16,128 nucleotides of DNA from Flavobacteriaceae bacterium (GCA_029238555.1 JAQWFV010000034.1:1-16128), one strand, 5' to 3'. Shown: positions 1-7,988, numbered from the stretch's first letter. Notes: generated from the letters alone by a model not told the origin. Translations and numbers: made by a program.

Positions 1-1
1 G

Positions 2-1120
2 TTTTCTGAAGATATGGCCTTATTCAATGAATTAAAGTCATTAGGCTTCTTGTATGGATTAAATATTGGCATTCCAACTTTCATTAATACTGAGCATGAA
101 ACATCTATAGACGAACGCACTAAAATAAACCTAATTTATGCTATGTATAGTGCCTACGAAGCCCATTGCCATAGCAATTCATGCAAAAAAAGCATACAAA
201 AGGAAGGAGATTTTAACGCGTTTTTAGATCAAATTATTCTATACTATGAAGGTCTAAATAGTGTAAAAAAAACACTTTTTGAAGGGTTTTTAGGAGAGAC
301 TAAAAAAGATGAAATAGTAGCAAGAATTATTGATCGAAGGGTTTTTGTTGAGGCTAATATGATCCATAAAGCTTTTGGAAATTTTTCTTTAAATCCATAT
401 TTAACTATTGATTACTTAGGGTTTAAACGTTTTTTATCAGATCCTAATCACTATCTGCTTGCCTTACATCTAATAGAAAAAAAAGGAATTGAGTTAATCC
501 AAAAATCAATTACCCTTTTTAATAGTGAAAAAAATCAACTAGAACTCTTTAGAAAGTCACTGCTTTTAAAAGAATACACCCCTATAATTAGTGATAAACT
601 TACTATCACTGAAGAGGAACTACAATACCTAGTCATTGTTAGTAATTTAAATATTCTCCCGTATAAAAAAGAGGGAAATAATCTTTCAAATTATATAAGC
701 TTCACTGCGGAACTGTTGGGGGTCTCTACCCAAAGAATTCACTTAGAACGCTCCGAATTAGAAACTTTTATAGAGCGTAACAAAAAACAAATCCCTGGGC
801 TAAAAACTATGGCAACAGGAGAGCAGCTCTACGAAAACCTCACTTTTTTGGTGAATAAATTAATTCTTAGAAATAGTAAAAGACTCCTTAAAGAAATTAA
901 AGGGAGTCAAGAATTAGTGCGTTTAATGACAAAATCTACTCATACTGATTTAAATGCTCAAGAGAAAAAAAAAATACAAGAGCAACTTTTAGATATTTTT
1001 AAGAGCATTCCATCACTGGCCATTTTCATACTTCCAGGAGGGGCTATACTATTGCCCATTTTTATAAAACTTATCCCCAAGTTACTTCCGAGTGCTTTTG
1101 ACGACAATAGGATTCCTTAA
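2..1120 (+). CDS. LETM1-related (biofilm-associated type) protein, 5' partial
   Basis: This is the C-terminal majority of a flavobacterial LETM1-related protein. The first in-window ATG is at 14, but the frame is open to the left edge (codons for F-S-E-D precede it) and no initiation context is visible, so the true start probably lies outside. From that Met there are 368 codons. The family hallmark is at the C-terminus: a charged helical stretch (about 300-330) leads into a hydrophobic segment with LPGGAILLP (340-348) and KLLPSAF (356-362), which is the LETM1 core pattern. In mitochondria LETM1 is an inner-membrane protein of ion homeostasis; bacterial relatives are annotated as biofilm-associated, and their biochemical role is unknown. 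Most of the protein is predicted helical and soluble, with one possible membrane segment near the end. Its TAA (1118-1120) interlocks with the stop of the convergent LytTR gene. Confidence 0.8.
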   Translation, partial: FSEDMALFNELKSLGFLYGLNIGIPTFINTEHETSIDERTKINLIYAMYSAYEAHCHSNSCKKSIQKEGDFNAFLDQIILYYEGLNSVKKTLFEGFLGETKKDEIVARIIDRRVFVEANMIHKAFGNFSLNPYLTIDYLGFKRFLSDPNHYLLALHLIEKKGIELIQKSITLFNSEKNQLELFRKSLLLKEYTPIISDKLTITEEELQYLVIVSNLNILPYKKEGNNLSNYISFTAELLGVSTQRIHLERSELETFIERNKKQIPGLKTMATGEQLYENLTFLVNKLILRNSKRLLKEIKGSQELVRLMTKSTHTDLNAQEKKKIQEQLLDIFKSIPSLAIFILPGGAILLPIFIKLIPKLLPSAFDDNRIP

Positions 1121-1869
1121 GATAACCAAAGCTTAAAATCTTTTACCCGCTCTCTGCTCACGATTAAATCTACATCTATTTCAGGGCGTACTTCAATTTT
1201 CAATCTTGCATTTGAATAAGCTACTATGTCTTTAATGTGAGAAATTTGAATGATACATTTTCGGCTAATTCTAAAAAAAATATTTGGATCAATCTCTAGA
1301 ACTAAAGCCTCAATAGTTTGCCCCATAAGGTATGAACGACCAGAATCCATAAGCACATAGGTCCCCTTGTTTTCACTGTAAAAACAAACAATTTCTGGAA
1401 CAGCCAAAATTTTTATATGTGCTCCTACTTGTACAGTATATCTATTTTTATACACCGCTTTATCTCGGTACAACATATTTCTAATGTCTTCAAAATCAAA
1501 ATTTTGCAGTGAGTTTTCTCGGTGGATATTTTTAAATTTAGTTACTGCTGTTTTCAATTCATCTTCATCAATAGGCTTTAACAGATAATCAATACTGTTG
1601 AGTTTAAAAGCCTGAAGTGCATAGGCGTCAAATGCAGTCGTAAAAATAATAGCACTGTTAATATTGATAGATTCAAAAATTGAAAAAGACAATCCATCTG
1701 ACAACTGTATGTCTAAGAAAATTAATTCTGGATGGGGGTTATTTTTAAACCATAGTATGGCGTTTTCTATCGAAGAAAGACTAGCCAATACTGTAAAGTC
1801 TTGTTTCTCCAACATTCTAATGAGCCGTCGAGAGGCAGCTTGTTCGTCTTCTATGACAACAACATTCAT
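1117..1869 (-). CDS. LytTR-family response regulator (REC + LytTR)
   Basis: Response regulator of 250 residues. The N-terminal receiver domain (about 1-115) has the acidic pocket E7-D8, the phospho-acceptor D53 in FLDIQ, the switch threonine T78 in FTTAF and the conserved lysine K98 in YLLKPI. The C-terminal LytTR DNA-binding domain (about 140-250) includes the typical segments IVCFYSENKGTYV and FFRISRKCIIQISHI. By family knowledge it is phosphorylated by a LytS-type kinase and binds DNA direct repeats through beta strands. It is the last gene of the kinase/2TM operon, 9 bases after the preceding 2TM gene, so the kinase encoded upstream is its likely partner. The stop codon at 1117-1119 shares bases with the stop of the convergent LETM1-like gene. 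The targets are not visible; autoregulation is common in the family. Confidence 0.95.
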   Translation of the reverse strand: MNVVVIEDEQAASRRLIRMLEKQDFTVLASLSSIENAILWFKNNPHPELIFLDIQLSDGLSFSIFESININSAIIFTTAFDAYALQAFKLNSIDYLLKPIDEDELKTAVTKFKNIHRENSLQNFDFEDIRNMLYRDKAVYKNRYTVQVGAHIKILAVPEIVCFYSENKGTYVLMDSGRSYLMGQTIEALVLEIDPNIFFRISRKCIIQISHIKDIVAYSNARLKIEVRPEIDVDLIVSRERVKDFKLWLS

Positions 1870-1878
1870 ATACTTGTT

Positions 1879-2220
1879 TTAGTTTTTCTTACTTCTAAAC
1901 TGCTGCTGTTCGTTTTTTTCAGCCTCTAAAATTTTATGGATCTTTTTTTCTTCCCAATTTTTAGAAAAAAATGGATTAAGATCAAATGCAACTAAAGCGT
2001 GGAAAAGTAATCCGAGTCCCCAAAAAAACCACAATGAAAAAAATGAAAAATCTTGAATAGTTTCTCTCCATGAACTCCCCTCAAACCATTCTCTAACTAA
2101 AACATTAATTGAAAAAAAACCATTAATAAGCACATATACCAATAAATGGATATAAAACCCTCTCAAACCATCTACTTTTCTTTTAGCCCTTTTGTAGACC
2201 TCTGTCTTTGTATCCATCAT
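1879..2220 (-). CDS. 2TM domain protein (second stand-alone copy)
   Basis: Small membrane protein of 113 residues that is essentially one 2TM domain (Pfam PF13239 type). A basic amphipathic start with AKRKVDGLRGFY (12-23) leads into the first membrane helix (about 22-43). After a loop comes the second helix (about 58-77), then the signature HALVAFD (74-80) and a charged tail with KNWEEKKIHKIL (87-98). Both ends are predicted cytoplasmic. The same motifs recur in the gene upstream and at the C-terminus of the operon's histidine kinase, so the three are paralogous modules. Its ATG overlaps the previous stop by one base (TAATG), which implies translational coupling. No biochemical function is established for the domain; association with the kinase in the membrane is inferred from context. 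A second Met at residue 2 is an equally possible start. Confidence 0.88.
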   Translation of the reverse strand: MMDTKTEVYKRAKRKVDGLRGFYIHLLVYVLINGFFSINVLVREWFEGSSWRETIQDFSFFSLWFFWGLGLLFHALVAFDLNPFFSKNWEEKKIHKILEAEKNEQQQFRSKKN

Positions 2221-2537
2221 TAATTAAATTTTTCTTTATCTATGTATTCTTTAATTTTTCTCTCTTCCCAATCCTTACTAAACACAGAAAAGTCATATGC
2301 CTTTAAAGCTTTAAAAAACAACGAAATAGAGAAACCAAAAACAACCCATAGAAACCATGGGCTTGACCACTCATTCACGTAATAATTTACAGAAGCAACA
2401 ATTAATACCGTAAAGGCTGCACTGGTCAGACTCCTGTAAAAGTCTTTTAGTCTTCTAACTTTTTTCTTTGCTTGTGCTAATGCCATCTCTTTTTGATTAA
2501 TATCATTAGCCTTAAAGCTTTTATGTTCCCCATCCAT
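2220..2537 (-). CDS. 2TM domain protein (first stand-alone copy)
   Basis: Small membrane protein of 105 residues made of one 2TM domain. The N-terminal 25 residues are polar. AKKKVRRLKDFY (23-34) precedes membrane helix 1 (about 36-54). PWFLWVVFGFSIS lies in helix 2 (about 60-77), followed by KALKAYD (76-82) and KDWEERKIKEYI (88-99). This order matches both the kinase C-terminus and the next gene. It starts 6 bases after the kinase stop and ends on the base where the next gene starts, so it belongs to the same transcript. The role is unknown; as a bare membrane module it could form hetero-oligomers with the kinase's own 2TM domain, which is inference. Confidence 0.88.
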   Translation of the reverse strand: MDGEHKSFKANDINQKEMALAQAKKKVRRLKDFYRSLTSAAFTVLIVASVNYYVNEWSSPWFLWVVFGFSISLFFKALKAYDFSVFSKDWEERKIKEYIDKEKFN

Positions 2538-2543
2538 ACAATA

Positions 2544-3875
2544 CTATTTATTAAATTTTTGATCAAGCTTTTCGTCTTGAGCCATTATTTTTTCAATGTT
2601 TCTTCGCTCCCACTCTTTTCCAAAAAAGAGGGACTTATCAAAAGCCTCTAAACCGTGTCCTGTCAATCCAAAACCCCAACCTAACATGGGAAAAACAATC
2701 CAAGGAAAATCAGTGGTCTGATAGTTTAACCAACCTAAGGCGCTTATTACAACAATATAAAAAAACAGGTGGTAATAAAAACTCATGATTTTTTTTACCC
2801 TAGCTTTTGCCCTTAAATACCTTTTTTCATCTAATAATTGATCTGATGTTTGCATCTTAAAATTTGAATTAATTAAAATTGGTAATTGAACTATAAATTG
2901 GTTGTCCAATTCTGAAATGAGTACTTCTTTATTTGTTAGTGATTTGTATCGCTTTATAATGTTTTGCAGACCAATTCCACTACTGTGAAAAGATTTCTTT
3001 AATTGAATATTATTAGAAACAAACAAGTAACCGTCTGCTTCGTAAACTTTAATCTCTAAAGGAGTTGTTTCAGAAATTGAATTGTGCTTAATAGCATTCT
3101 CGAGAAGCAATTGAAGGGATAAAGGCGCTATTTTAAAATGGTCTTCTGTAGGGGATTCGGGAATATGGTATAACAATCCATTTTCAAAACGCATCTTAAG
3201 TAGCTTCATATAAGCATTAGCGAACTTAAATTCTTCTGCTAATGAAATAGTATCTTCTTCTTTGTGCTCCAAAACATATCTGTATACCCTTGACAATGTG
3301 GTTGTGAATTGTTGTGCTTTTTCTGGTGACTCTTCAATTAAACTGGTCAGAACATTCAGACTATTAAATAAAAAATGCGGGTCCAACTGATTTTTTAATG
3401 CACCTAACTGAGCCGTGACCCTACCTTCCTTAATTTTATGGTGAGTAACTTTCTTATCTTGAATGGATTTATAAAAATAAATAAAGTGATAAATAAGGGT
3501 TGAAAGTACCGAAAACACCAAACAAATAATGTAATAATTTGCGCGTTCATTTTCAAAAAATGCAGCAATATTTAAACCTTGTATTACAACACCAATAAAC
3601 AACCTTATTAGAAAAAAAACGGTCATATTAATTACAATCGATCCTATACCCCCAATTAAAAGCCTTTCTTTAGCACGGGTATTCCAAGGGAAGTAAGCAG
3701 ACAGTTTAGCTTGAAATTCTGTATTTAAATAAGTCATTGAAAAGGCATAAACAAACGCCTCTAAAAAAACAAGCAAAATAGATTCAAAAGATTGATTATC
3801 AGTATAAAAGACACTAAAATACACTCCCATAAAGAGAAGTAGGATTAAGAATGTTGCTTTTAAAATTTTAGACAT
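2544..3875 (-). CDS. LytS-type sensor histidine kinase with C-terminal 2TM domain
   Basis: Membrane histidine kinase of 443 residues. The N-terminus has about four membrane helices (roughly 7-22, 32-50, 73-97, 115-136) and no large periplasmic domain, so the signal is probably sensed in or at the membrane. The His_kinase (PF06580) region follows, with phospho-acceptor H167 in LDPHFLFNSLN. The ATPase part has the N box LLENAIKHN (N260) and the glycine loop SSGIGLQN (298-305). Residues about 350-432 form a complete 2TM domain with AKARVKKI, then two helices near 366-386 and 390-408, then GHGLEAFD and KEWERRNIEKI. The catalytic region is therefore tethered to the membrane at both ends. It is the first gene of a four-gene operon whose last gene encodes the LytTR regulator, the likely phosphotransfer partner. 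The fusion occurs in other Bacteroidota kinases; the ligand is unknown. Confidence 0.93.
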   Translation of the reverse strand: MSKILKATFLILLLFMGVYFSVFYTDNQSFESILLVFLEAFVYAFSMTYLNTEFQAKLSAYFPWNTRAKERLLIGGIGSIVINMTVFFLIRLFIGVVIQGLNIAAFFENERANYYIICLVFSVLSTLIYHFIYFYKSIQDKKVTHHKIKEGRVTAQLGALKNQLDPHFLFNSLNVLTSLIEESPEKAQQFTTTLSRVYRYVLEHKEEDTISLAEEFKFANAYMKLLKMRFENGLLYHIPESPTEDHFKIAPLSLQLLLENAIKHNSISETTPLEIKVYEADGYLFVSNNIQLKKSFHSSGIGLQNIIKRYKSLTNKEVLISELDNQFIVQLPILINSNFKMQTSDQLLDEKRYLRAKARVKKIMSFYYHLFFYIVVISALGWLNYQTTDFPWIVFPMLGWGFGLTGHGLEAFDKSLFFGKEWERRNIEKIMAQDEKLDQKFNK

Positions 3876-3905
3876 GTTTTGTAGTGGTCTATTTAGTTAG
3901 AGCAC

Positions 3906-3913
3906 CAAAAGTA
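3906..3913 (-). promoter_or_regulatory. Putative -7 element for the kinase/2TM/LytTR operon
   Basis: Read on the minus strand this is TACTTTTG, a full match to the Bacteroidota -7 consensus TAnnTTTG. It lies 30 bases upstream of the kinase ATG, which implies a leader of roughly 20-25 bases. I see no convincing -33 TTTG at the expected spacing, so this is a candidate only. Confidence 0.45.
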
Positions 3914-3988
3914 GCCCATGTCTCTAAAAGTAAAAAAAACGATTCACCCAATTGTAGTTTTTTCAGGATGAATTGAGAATATTAGCCA

Positions 3989-3996
3989 TATCTTTG
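3989..3996 (+). promoter_or_regulatory. Putative -7 element for the RNA helicase gene
   Basis: TATCTTTG matches TAnnTTTG and lies 16 bases before the ATG at 4013, giving a very short leader of about 10 bases. The 137-base divergent gap thus holds one candidate -7 box for each direction. A good -33 box was not found. Confidence 0.4.
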
Positions 3997-4012
3997 CCAC
4001 TTATAAATATAT

Positions 4013-5299
4013 ATGACTTTTAAAGAACTCGGGCTATCTAAGCCACTTCTAGACGCTTTGGATCGTTTAGACTACAATACCCCAACCCCAATTCAAGAAC
4101 AAGCTATTCCAATTGTCCTCAAAGGGGAAGATCTATTGGGTTGCGCACAAACAGGAACTGGAAAAACAGCTGCATTTGCTATTCCAATTATTGAAAGATT
4201 GCTTTCTAGTACTTCAAAAAATAATTTTATTAAAGTACTTGTAGTTACTCCTACAAGGGAATTGGCCATACAGATTGAAGAAAATTTCAAATCTTACACC
4301 CATTTTACTGAGCTTAAGACTCAAGTAATTTTTGGAGGGGTAAAACAAGGAAAACAAACAGATGCACTAAGAAAAAAACCAGATATTTTAATTGCTACTC
4401 CCGGCAGGCTATTAGATCTAATGAATCAGGGATTTATAAGTCTAAAAAATATTGAATACGCCATTTTAGATGAGGCAGATCAAATGCTAGACATGGGCTT
4501 TATTCATGATATAAAAAAATTAATCGCAAAGCTTCCAGCGCAAAGACAATCCTTATTCTTCTCTGCCACCATGCCGCAAAGTATTGTGCAATTATCTGGT
4601 CAGATATTAGGAAATCCTCAGAGAATTACCATCAAGCCAGAACAAGCTACAGCAGAAAAAATAACCCAAGGGGTTTATTTTGTAGACAAAGAAAATAAAA
4701 TCAAACTCCTAGCCTCATTGGTAGAACAATCGGAAGCGCCTGCAGTACTCGTATTTTCGAGGACTAAACACGGTGCTAACAATATTGTTAAAAAATTAGA
4801 CAAGTACGGGATTAAAGGGGCTGCGATACATGGTAATAAATCACAGGCAGCAAGACAAAAAGCGCTAGAAGGTTTTAAAGATGGCAAACTAAACGTTCTA
4901 GTGGCTACAGATATTGCAGCAAGAGGAATAGATATAGACCAACTTTCTTTAGTGATTAACTATGAACTTCCCAATGTTCCTGAAACTTATGTCCATAGGA
5001 TAGGAAGGACTGGAAGGGCTAGTGCTAGTGGCGTTGCTATTTCATTTTGCGACGAAACTGAAGTTCCGTATTTACAAGATATTCAAAAACTCATTAAACA
5101 GGATGTTCCTGTGATTAAAGGACATGAGTTTGAAAACGAGAGTCTTGAAGGAGAACTACAAAAAAAACAATTCTCTAAAGGTGGTGGAAAAAAAGCAGCC
5201 TCCAATCAAAATAGATCTAGAAGACCACAAGGAGGAAGAGACAACCAAAGGGGGCAGAGACCTCAGAGAAAATCAGATGGTTCTCGTAGAAATTCATAA
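4013..5299 (+). CDS. rhlE: DEAD-box ATP-dependent RNA helicase, RhlE-like
   Basis: DEAD-box RNA helicase of 428 residues with every core motif in order: Q motif TPTPIQEQAI (23-32), Walker A AQTGTGKT (45-52), PTRELAIQI (80-88), GG (108-109), TPGRL (129-133), DEAD (153-156), SAT (184-186), the ARGID motif (303-307) and HRIGRTGRA (328-336). The N-terminus aligns well by eye with RhlE. The last 45 residues are a disordered basic tail rich in K, R, G, Q and N, which in this family increases RNA affinity. The expected role is ATP-driven RNA unwinding in ribosome assembly or RNA decay, often important in the cold. The rRNA-modifying rluF follows after 30 bases, so the two may be cotranscribed and share a role in ribosome biogenesis. 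Assignment to RhlE rather than another DEAD subfamily is by similarity of the N-terminus and overall form. Confidence 0.93.
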   Translation: MTFKELGLSKPLLDALDRLDYNTPTPIQEQAIPIVLKGEDLLGCAQTGTGKTAAFAIPIIERLLSSTSKNNFIKVLVVTPTRELAIQIEENFKSYTHFTELKTQVIFGGVKQGKQTDALRKKPDILIATPGRLLDLMNQGFISLKNIEYAILDEADQMLDMGFIHDIKKLIAKLPAQRQSLFFSATMPQSIVQLSGQILGNPQRITIKPEQATAEKITQGVYFVDKENKIKLLASLVEQSEAPAVLVFSRTKHGANNIVKKLDKYGIKGAAIHGNKSQAARQKALEGFKDGKLNVLVATDIAARGIDIDQLSLVINYELPNVPETYVHRIGRTGRASASGVAISFCDETEVPYLQDIQKLIKQDVPVIKGHEFENESLEGELQKKQFSKGGGKKAASNQNRSRRPQGGRDNQRGQRPQRKSDGSRRNS

Positions 5300-5329
5300 A
5301 TTGTTTATTTTTAAACCTCAATTTTTCAC

Positions 5330-6064
5330 ATGAATCCTACTGCAGGCACTAGAATAAATAAATACTTAAGCGAAATTGGCTATTGCTCTAGAAGGGGTGC
5401 AGACAAACTAATAGAAGAAGCTAGAGTAACCATTAATGGAGTAGTTCCTGCAATGGGCACTAAGATTCAGGAAGGAGACATAGTTGCTGTAGATGGAATT
5501 GAAGTAGGTAAAAAAGAAACAGAACACGTTTATTTAATTTTCAACAAACCCGTAGGGATTGTATGCACTACAGATACAAGGGTAGAAAAAGACAACATCA
5601 TTGACTTTATAAATTATCCCAAAAGAATATTTCCCATTGGAAGGTTAGATAAACCGAGTGAAGGTCTAATTTTTCTAACTAGTGATGGAGATATTGTCAA
5701 TAAAATTTTACGGGCCAGGAACCATCACGAAAAAGAATATGTGGTTACTGTAAACAAAAGAATCACCCCAGATTTTATTTCAAAAATGAGTCAGGGGGTA
5801 CCCATTTTAGATACCGTTACTAGAGAATGTCATGTTACTGCTATAAATAGCTCCACATTTAAAATTGTTTTAACTCAGGGACTTAATAGGCAAATTAGGC
5901 GCATGTGTGAATACCTTGGCTATGAAGTGCAACAGTTAAAAAGAGTTCGGATTATGAACATCTCTTTAGATGTACCTTTGGGAAAATGGAGAGATTTTAG
6001 CCCAGAGGAACTCAGTGAACTAAATAGTTTATTAGAAGACTCTACAAAAACTGAAAACGAATAA
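5330..6064 (+). CDS. rluF: 23S rRNA pseudouridine synthase RluF
   Basis: Pseudouridine synthase of the RsuA/RluB/E/F family, 244 residues. An S4 RNA-binding domain (about 8-55) contains INKYLSEIGYCSRRGAD. The catalytic domain has NKPVGIVCTT (72-81) and GRLDKPSEGLIFLTSDGD with catalytic aspartate D107. The later segments NKILRARNHHEKEY, GVPILDTV and LNRQIRRMCEYLGYEV closely match RluF, which modifies U2604 in E. coli 23S rRNA and can also act on tRNA-Tyr. It lacks the long basic C-terminal tail of the E. coli enzyme. It follows the helicase by 30 bases and is followed after only 2 bases by the FMN-binding protein gene, so it sits in an operon. Exact site specificity is inferred from the motif match. 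Confidence 0.93.
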   Translation: MNPTAGTRINKYLSEIGYCSRRGADKLIEEARVTINGVVPAMGTKIQEGDIVAVDGIEVGKKETEHVYLIFNKPVGIVCTTDTRVEKDNIIDFINYPKRIFPIGRLDKPSEGLIFLTSDGDIVNKILRARNHHEKEYVVTVNKRITPDFISKMSQGVPILDTVTRECHVTAINSSTFKIVLTQGLNRQIRRMCEYLGYEVQQLKRVRIMNISLDVPLGKWRDFSPEELSELNSLLEDSTKTENE

Positions 6065-6066
6065 GC

Positions 6067-6690
6067 ATGTATATTCCAGATCATTACAAAAATGAAAACC
6101 AAGCGGAGCTTATTGGTTTTATTCATGAAAACCCGTTCGGGATTATAGTTATTCAAGGAGAAAATGCTCCTATTGCGTCGCATATTCCATTTATGATCAA
6201 AGGATCCCCTGAAGACGGATACCATCTTGTAGGTCACCTCTCTAAAAAAAATCAAATAGCACAATTATTGAAAAATTCAATGTCTGTGTTAATTATTTTT
6301 AATGGACCCCAGCATTATATTTCATCTTCCTGGTATAAAGAAGAAGAAGTACCTACATGGAATTATATTGCAGTTCACGCCTATGGATCTGTTTCAATTC
6401 AATCTGATAGTGCGCTTTTAGACTCATTACACGAATTGGTTGCTCAGCATGAGAAACATGAAAAGAATCCTGTAGATCTAACAAAAATGCGTCCAGAAAC
6501 AATAAACCAATACAAAGGGATTATTGGTTTCACTATTTCAATAGACACATTGGAAGGAGCTTACAAATTATCTCAAACTAGAAAAGAAGACCATAAATCT
6601 ATTGAAAGTGAACTAGCGGACAAGAATAATTCTCAAGCTACTGAGATTTCTAATGCCATGAAAAAGGCAAATCAATTCCCTTCAAAATAG
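6067..6690 (+). CDS. PaiB-like FMN-binding split-barrel protein
   Basis: Protein of 207 residues of the PaiB/FMN_bind_2 family (PF04299), with a flavin-reductase-like split barrel. The N-terminal MYIPDHY is diagnostic. It is followed by SHIPFM (38-43), GHLSKKNQ (56-63), YISSSWY (84-90) and VPTWNYIAVHAYG (95-107), which form the conserved flavin- or haem-pocket face. In Bacillus PaiB is described as a negative transcriptional regulator, but no DNA-binding domain is visible here and a flavin-dependent enzymatic or haem-linked role is equally possible. The C-terminus (about 170-207) is a polar helix. It starts 2 bases after rluF, so translation is probably coupled, and oxyR begins 29 bases after its stop. 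Confidence 0.88.
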   Translation: MYIPDHYKNENQAELIGFIHENPFGIIVIQGENAPIASHIPFMIKGSPEDGYHLVGHLSKKNQIAQLLKNSMSVLIIFNGPQHYISSSWYKEEEVPTWNYIAVHAYGSVSIQSDSALLDSLHELVAQHEKHEKNPVDLTKMRPETINQYKGIIGFTISIDTLEGAYKLSQTRKEDHKSIESELADKNNSQATEISNAMKKANQFPSK

Positions 6691-6719
6691 TTTTTTAACT
6701 TTACGGTTTAAATCACATC

Positions 6720-7661
6720 ATGACAATTACCCAACTCCAATATGTTTTAGCTGTAGCAGAATATAAAAATTTCACCTTAGCCGCAGAAAAAAGTTTTGTC
6801 ACTCAGCCTACACTGAGTATGCAAGTTCAGAAATTAGAAGAAGAGTTAGATGTTATCTTGTTCGACAGAAGTAAAAAGCCGCTTACCATTACATCAGTTG
6901 GAGAAAAAATTGTAGCACAGGCAAAAAACATTGTGAATGAGGCATTGAGGATAAAAGATATTGTTTCACAAGACAAAGGATATGTTGGTGGGCCATTTAC
7001 CTTAGGTATAATTCCTACTATTATGCCTACACTACTCCCAATGTTTCTAAAATCGTTTATTGAAAAGTATCCTGATGTAAATTTAATTATAAAAGAACAA
7101 AATACAGACCAACTCATAGAAAGCCTTAAAGAAGGCTCCATAGATGCTGCAATTGCCGCTACACCCCTTGAAATTGAAGATTTAGAAGAACGCCCTCTAT
7201 ACTACGAACCATTTGTGGGTTATGTTCCTAAAAGTCATAGACTTGCTTCTGCAAAAGAGCTCACTGAGGAAGATATTGATCTTTCAGAAATCTTACTATT
7301 AAAAGATGGACATTGCTTTAGAGATGGAATTTTGAATTTATGTCAAGCAAACAAAAAATTAGACCTTAGTCATTTTCAAATTCAAAGTGGCAGTTTTGAA
7401 ACCCTTCTAAATTTATCGGATGAAGGATTGGGCATGACACTTCTTCCTTATTTAAATTCATTGGCCCTGGACCCTAGTAAAAAAAGTGCCTTAAAACATT
7501 TTAAAGCACCTTCTCCAGCAAGAGAAGTAAGCCTTATATACCATAAGAGGGCTTTAAAAATTCAAATCACAGAAGCCCTTAAAGAAACGATCTCTAATAT
7601 TATCCGTGGTGCTATAGCCTTTCAGGATGTTAAGATCATTAGTCCTTTAAGCAAAATATAA
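6720..7661 (+). CDS. oxyR: OxyR peroxide-sensing LysR-type regulator
   Basis: LysR-type transcription factor of 313 residues. The N-terminal winged helix-turn-helix (about 1-60) contains QLQYVLAVAEYKNFTLAAEK and TQPTLSMQVQKLEEEL. The effector domain has TLGIIPTIMPTLLP (94-107) and the redox segment LLKDGHCFRDGILNLC. The two cysteines fall at C199 and C208, exactly the numbering of the disulfide pair in E. coli OxyR, so peroxide sensing by reversible disulfide formation is strongly supported. The conserved threonine at 100 (IIPTI) fits the peroxide pocket. Expected targets are catalase, alkyl hydroperoxide reductase and Dps genes, none of which is adjacent. It follows the PaiB-like gene in the same direction. 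The short gap holds only a weak promoter-like TAACTTTA, so cotranscription is possible. Confidence 0.95.
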   Translation: MTITQLQYVLAVAEYKNFTLAAEKSFVTQPTLSMQVQKLEEELDVILFDRSKKPLTITSVGEKIVAQAKNIVNEALRIKDIVSQDKGYVGGPFTLGIIPTIMPTLLPMFLKSFIEKYPDVNLIIKEQNTDQLIESLKEGSIDAAIAATPLEIEDLEERPLYYEPFVGYVPKSHRLASAKELTEEDIDLSEILLLKDGHCFRDGILNLCQANKKLDLSHFQIQSGSFETLLNLSDEGLGMTLLPYLNSLALDPSKKSALKHFKAPSPAREVSLIYHKRALKIQITEALKETISNIIRGAIAFQDVKIISPLSKI

Positions 7662-7693
7662 TTTAACGAATCTAAAAAAGATATTTTCAAATA

Positions 7694-7722
7694 AAAAAGA
7701 GGCCGTTAAAGGGCCTCTTTTT
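7694..7722. terminator. Strong bidirectional intrinsic terminator
   Basis: An 11-bp perfect stem pairs AAAAAGAGGCC (7694-7704) with GGCCTCTTTTT (7712-7722) around a 7-base loop. The GC-rich core is flanked by an A-run and a T-run, so it can terminate transcripts from both sides. It lies 32 bases after oxyR and 27 bases after the stop of the convergent small gene. Confidence 0.88.
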
Positions 7723-7749
7723 GTTAATTAACTCATCAATACTTAGGTC

Positions 7750-7959
7750 TTATCTTGACCGCTTATTTTCTAAATAAATCAATGTAGTTTTCACTTTGGG
7801 GTTTTCTTTACTTAATTCTTTGAGCCAAATAATTAACTCTTCTATTTCATAGGGCAAAAGCCTTTTGGAAGCTTTTTTTAATTCTCTTCTAAATAAACCC
7901 ATATTGAAACTCACTTTTTGAAGCACCATTTTGGTATACTCTAGCATTGCTCTAGCCAT
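7750..7959 (-). CDS. Small conserved hypothetical protein (69 aa)
   Basis: Basic soluble protein of 69 residues beginning MARAMLEYTKMVLQKVSF, with KELKKASKRLLPYEIEELIIWLKEL in the middle. It looks mostly helical and has no membrane segment or known catalytic motif. I recognise the overall pattern as a short family common in Bacteroidota but know no function. The frame is open further up to an ATG at 8038-8040, but the ATG at 7957-7959 is preferred: it begins the conserved-looking part, the extra 27 residues are cysteine/aromatic and unlike the rest, and a TAnnTTTG box lies inside that extension. The longer version would also overlap the region of the divergent lipoprotein gene. Confidence 0.72.
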   Translation of the reverse strand: MARAMLEYTKMVLQKVSFNMGLFRRELKKASKRLLPYEIEELIIWLKELSKENPKVKTTLIYLENKRSR

Positions 7960-7988
7960 AAGTTTATTATATTTAAATTGAACATAAT

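Noticed and set aside
1664..1882. A 72-codon plus-strand frame opposite the LytTR regulator start
   Set aside because: Antisense to the receiver domain of a well-supported gene; composition is that of a shadow frame.
5303..5316. GTTTA-tttt-TAAAC hairpin between the helicase and rluF as a terminator
   Set aside because: The stem is only 5 A/T-rich base pairs with a 4-base loop; too weak, and the genes look cotranscribed.
5920..6264. A 114-codon minus-strand frame over the rluF/paiB-like junction
   Set aside because: It is antisense to two clearly conserved genes and shows no recognisable protein features.
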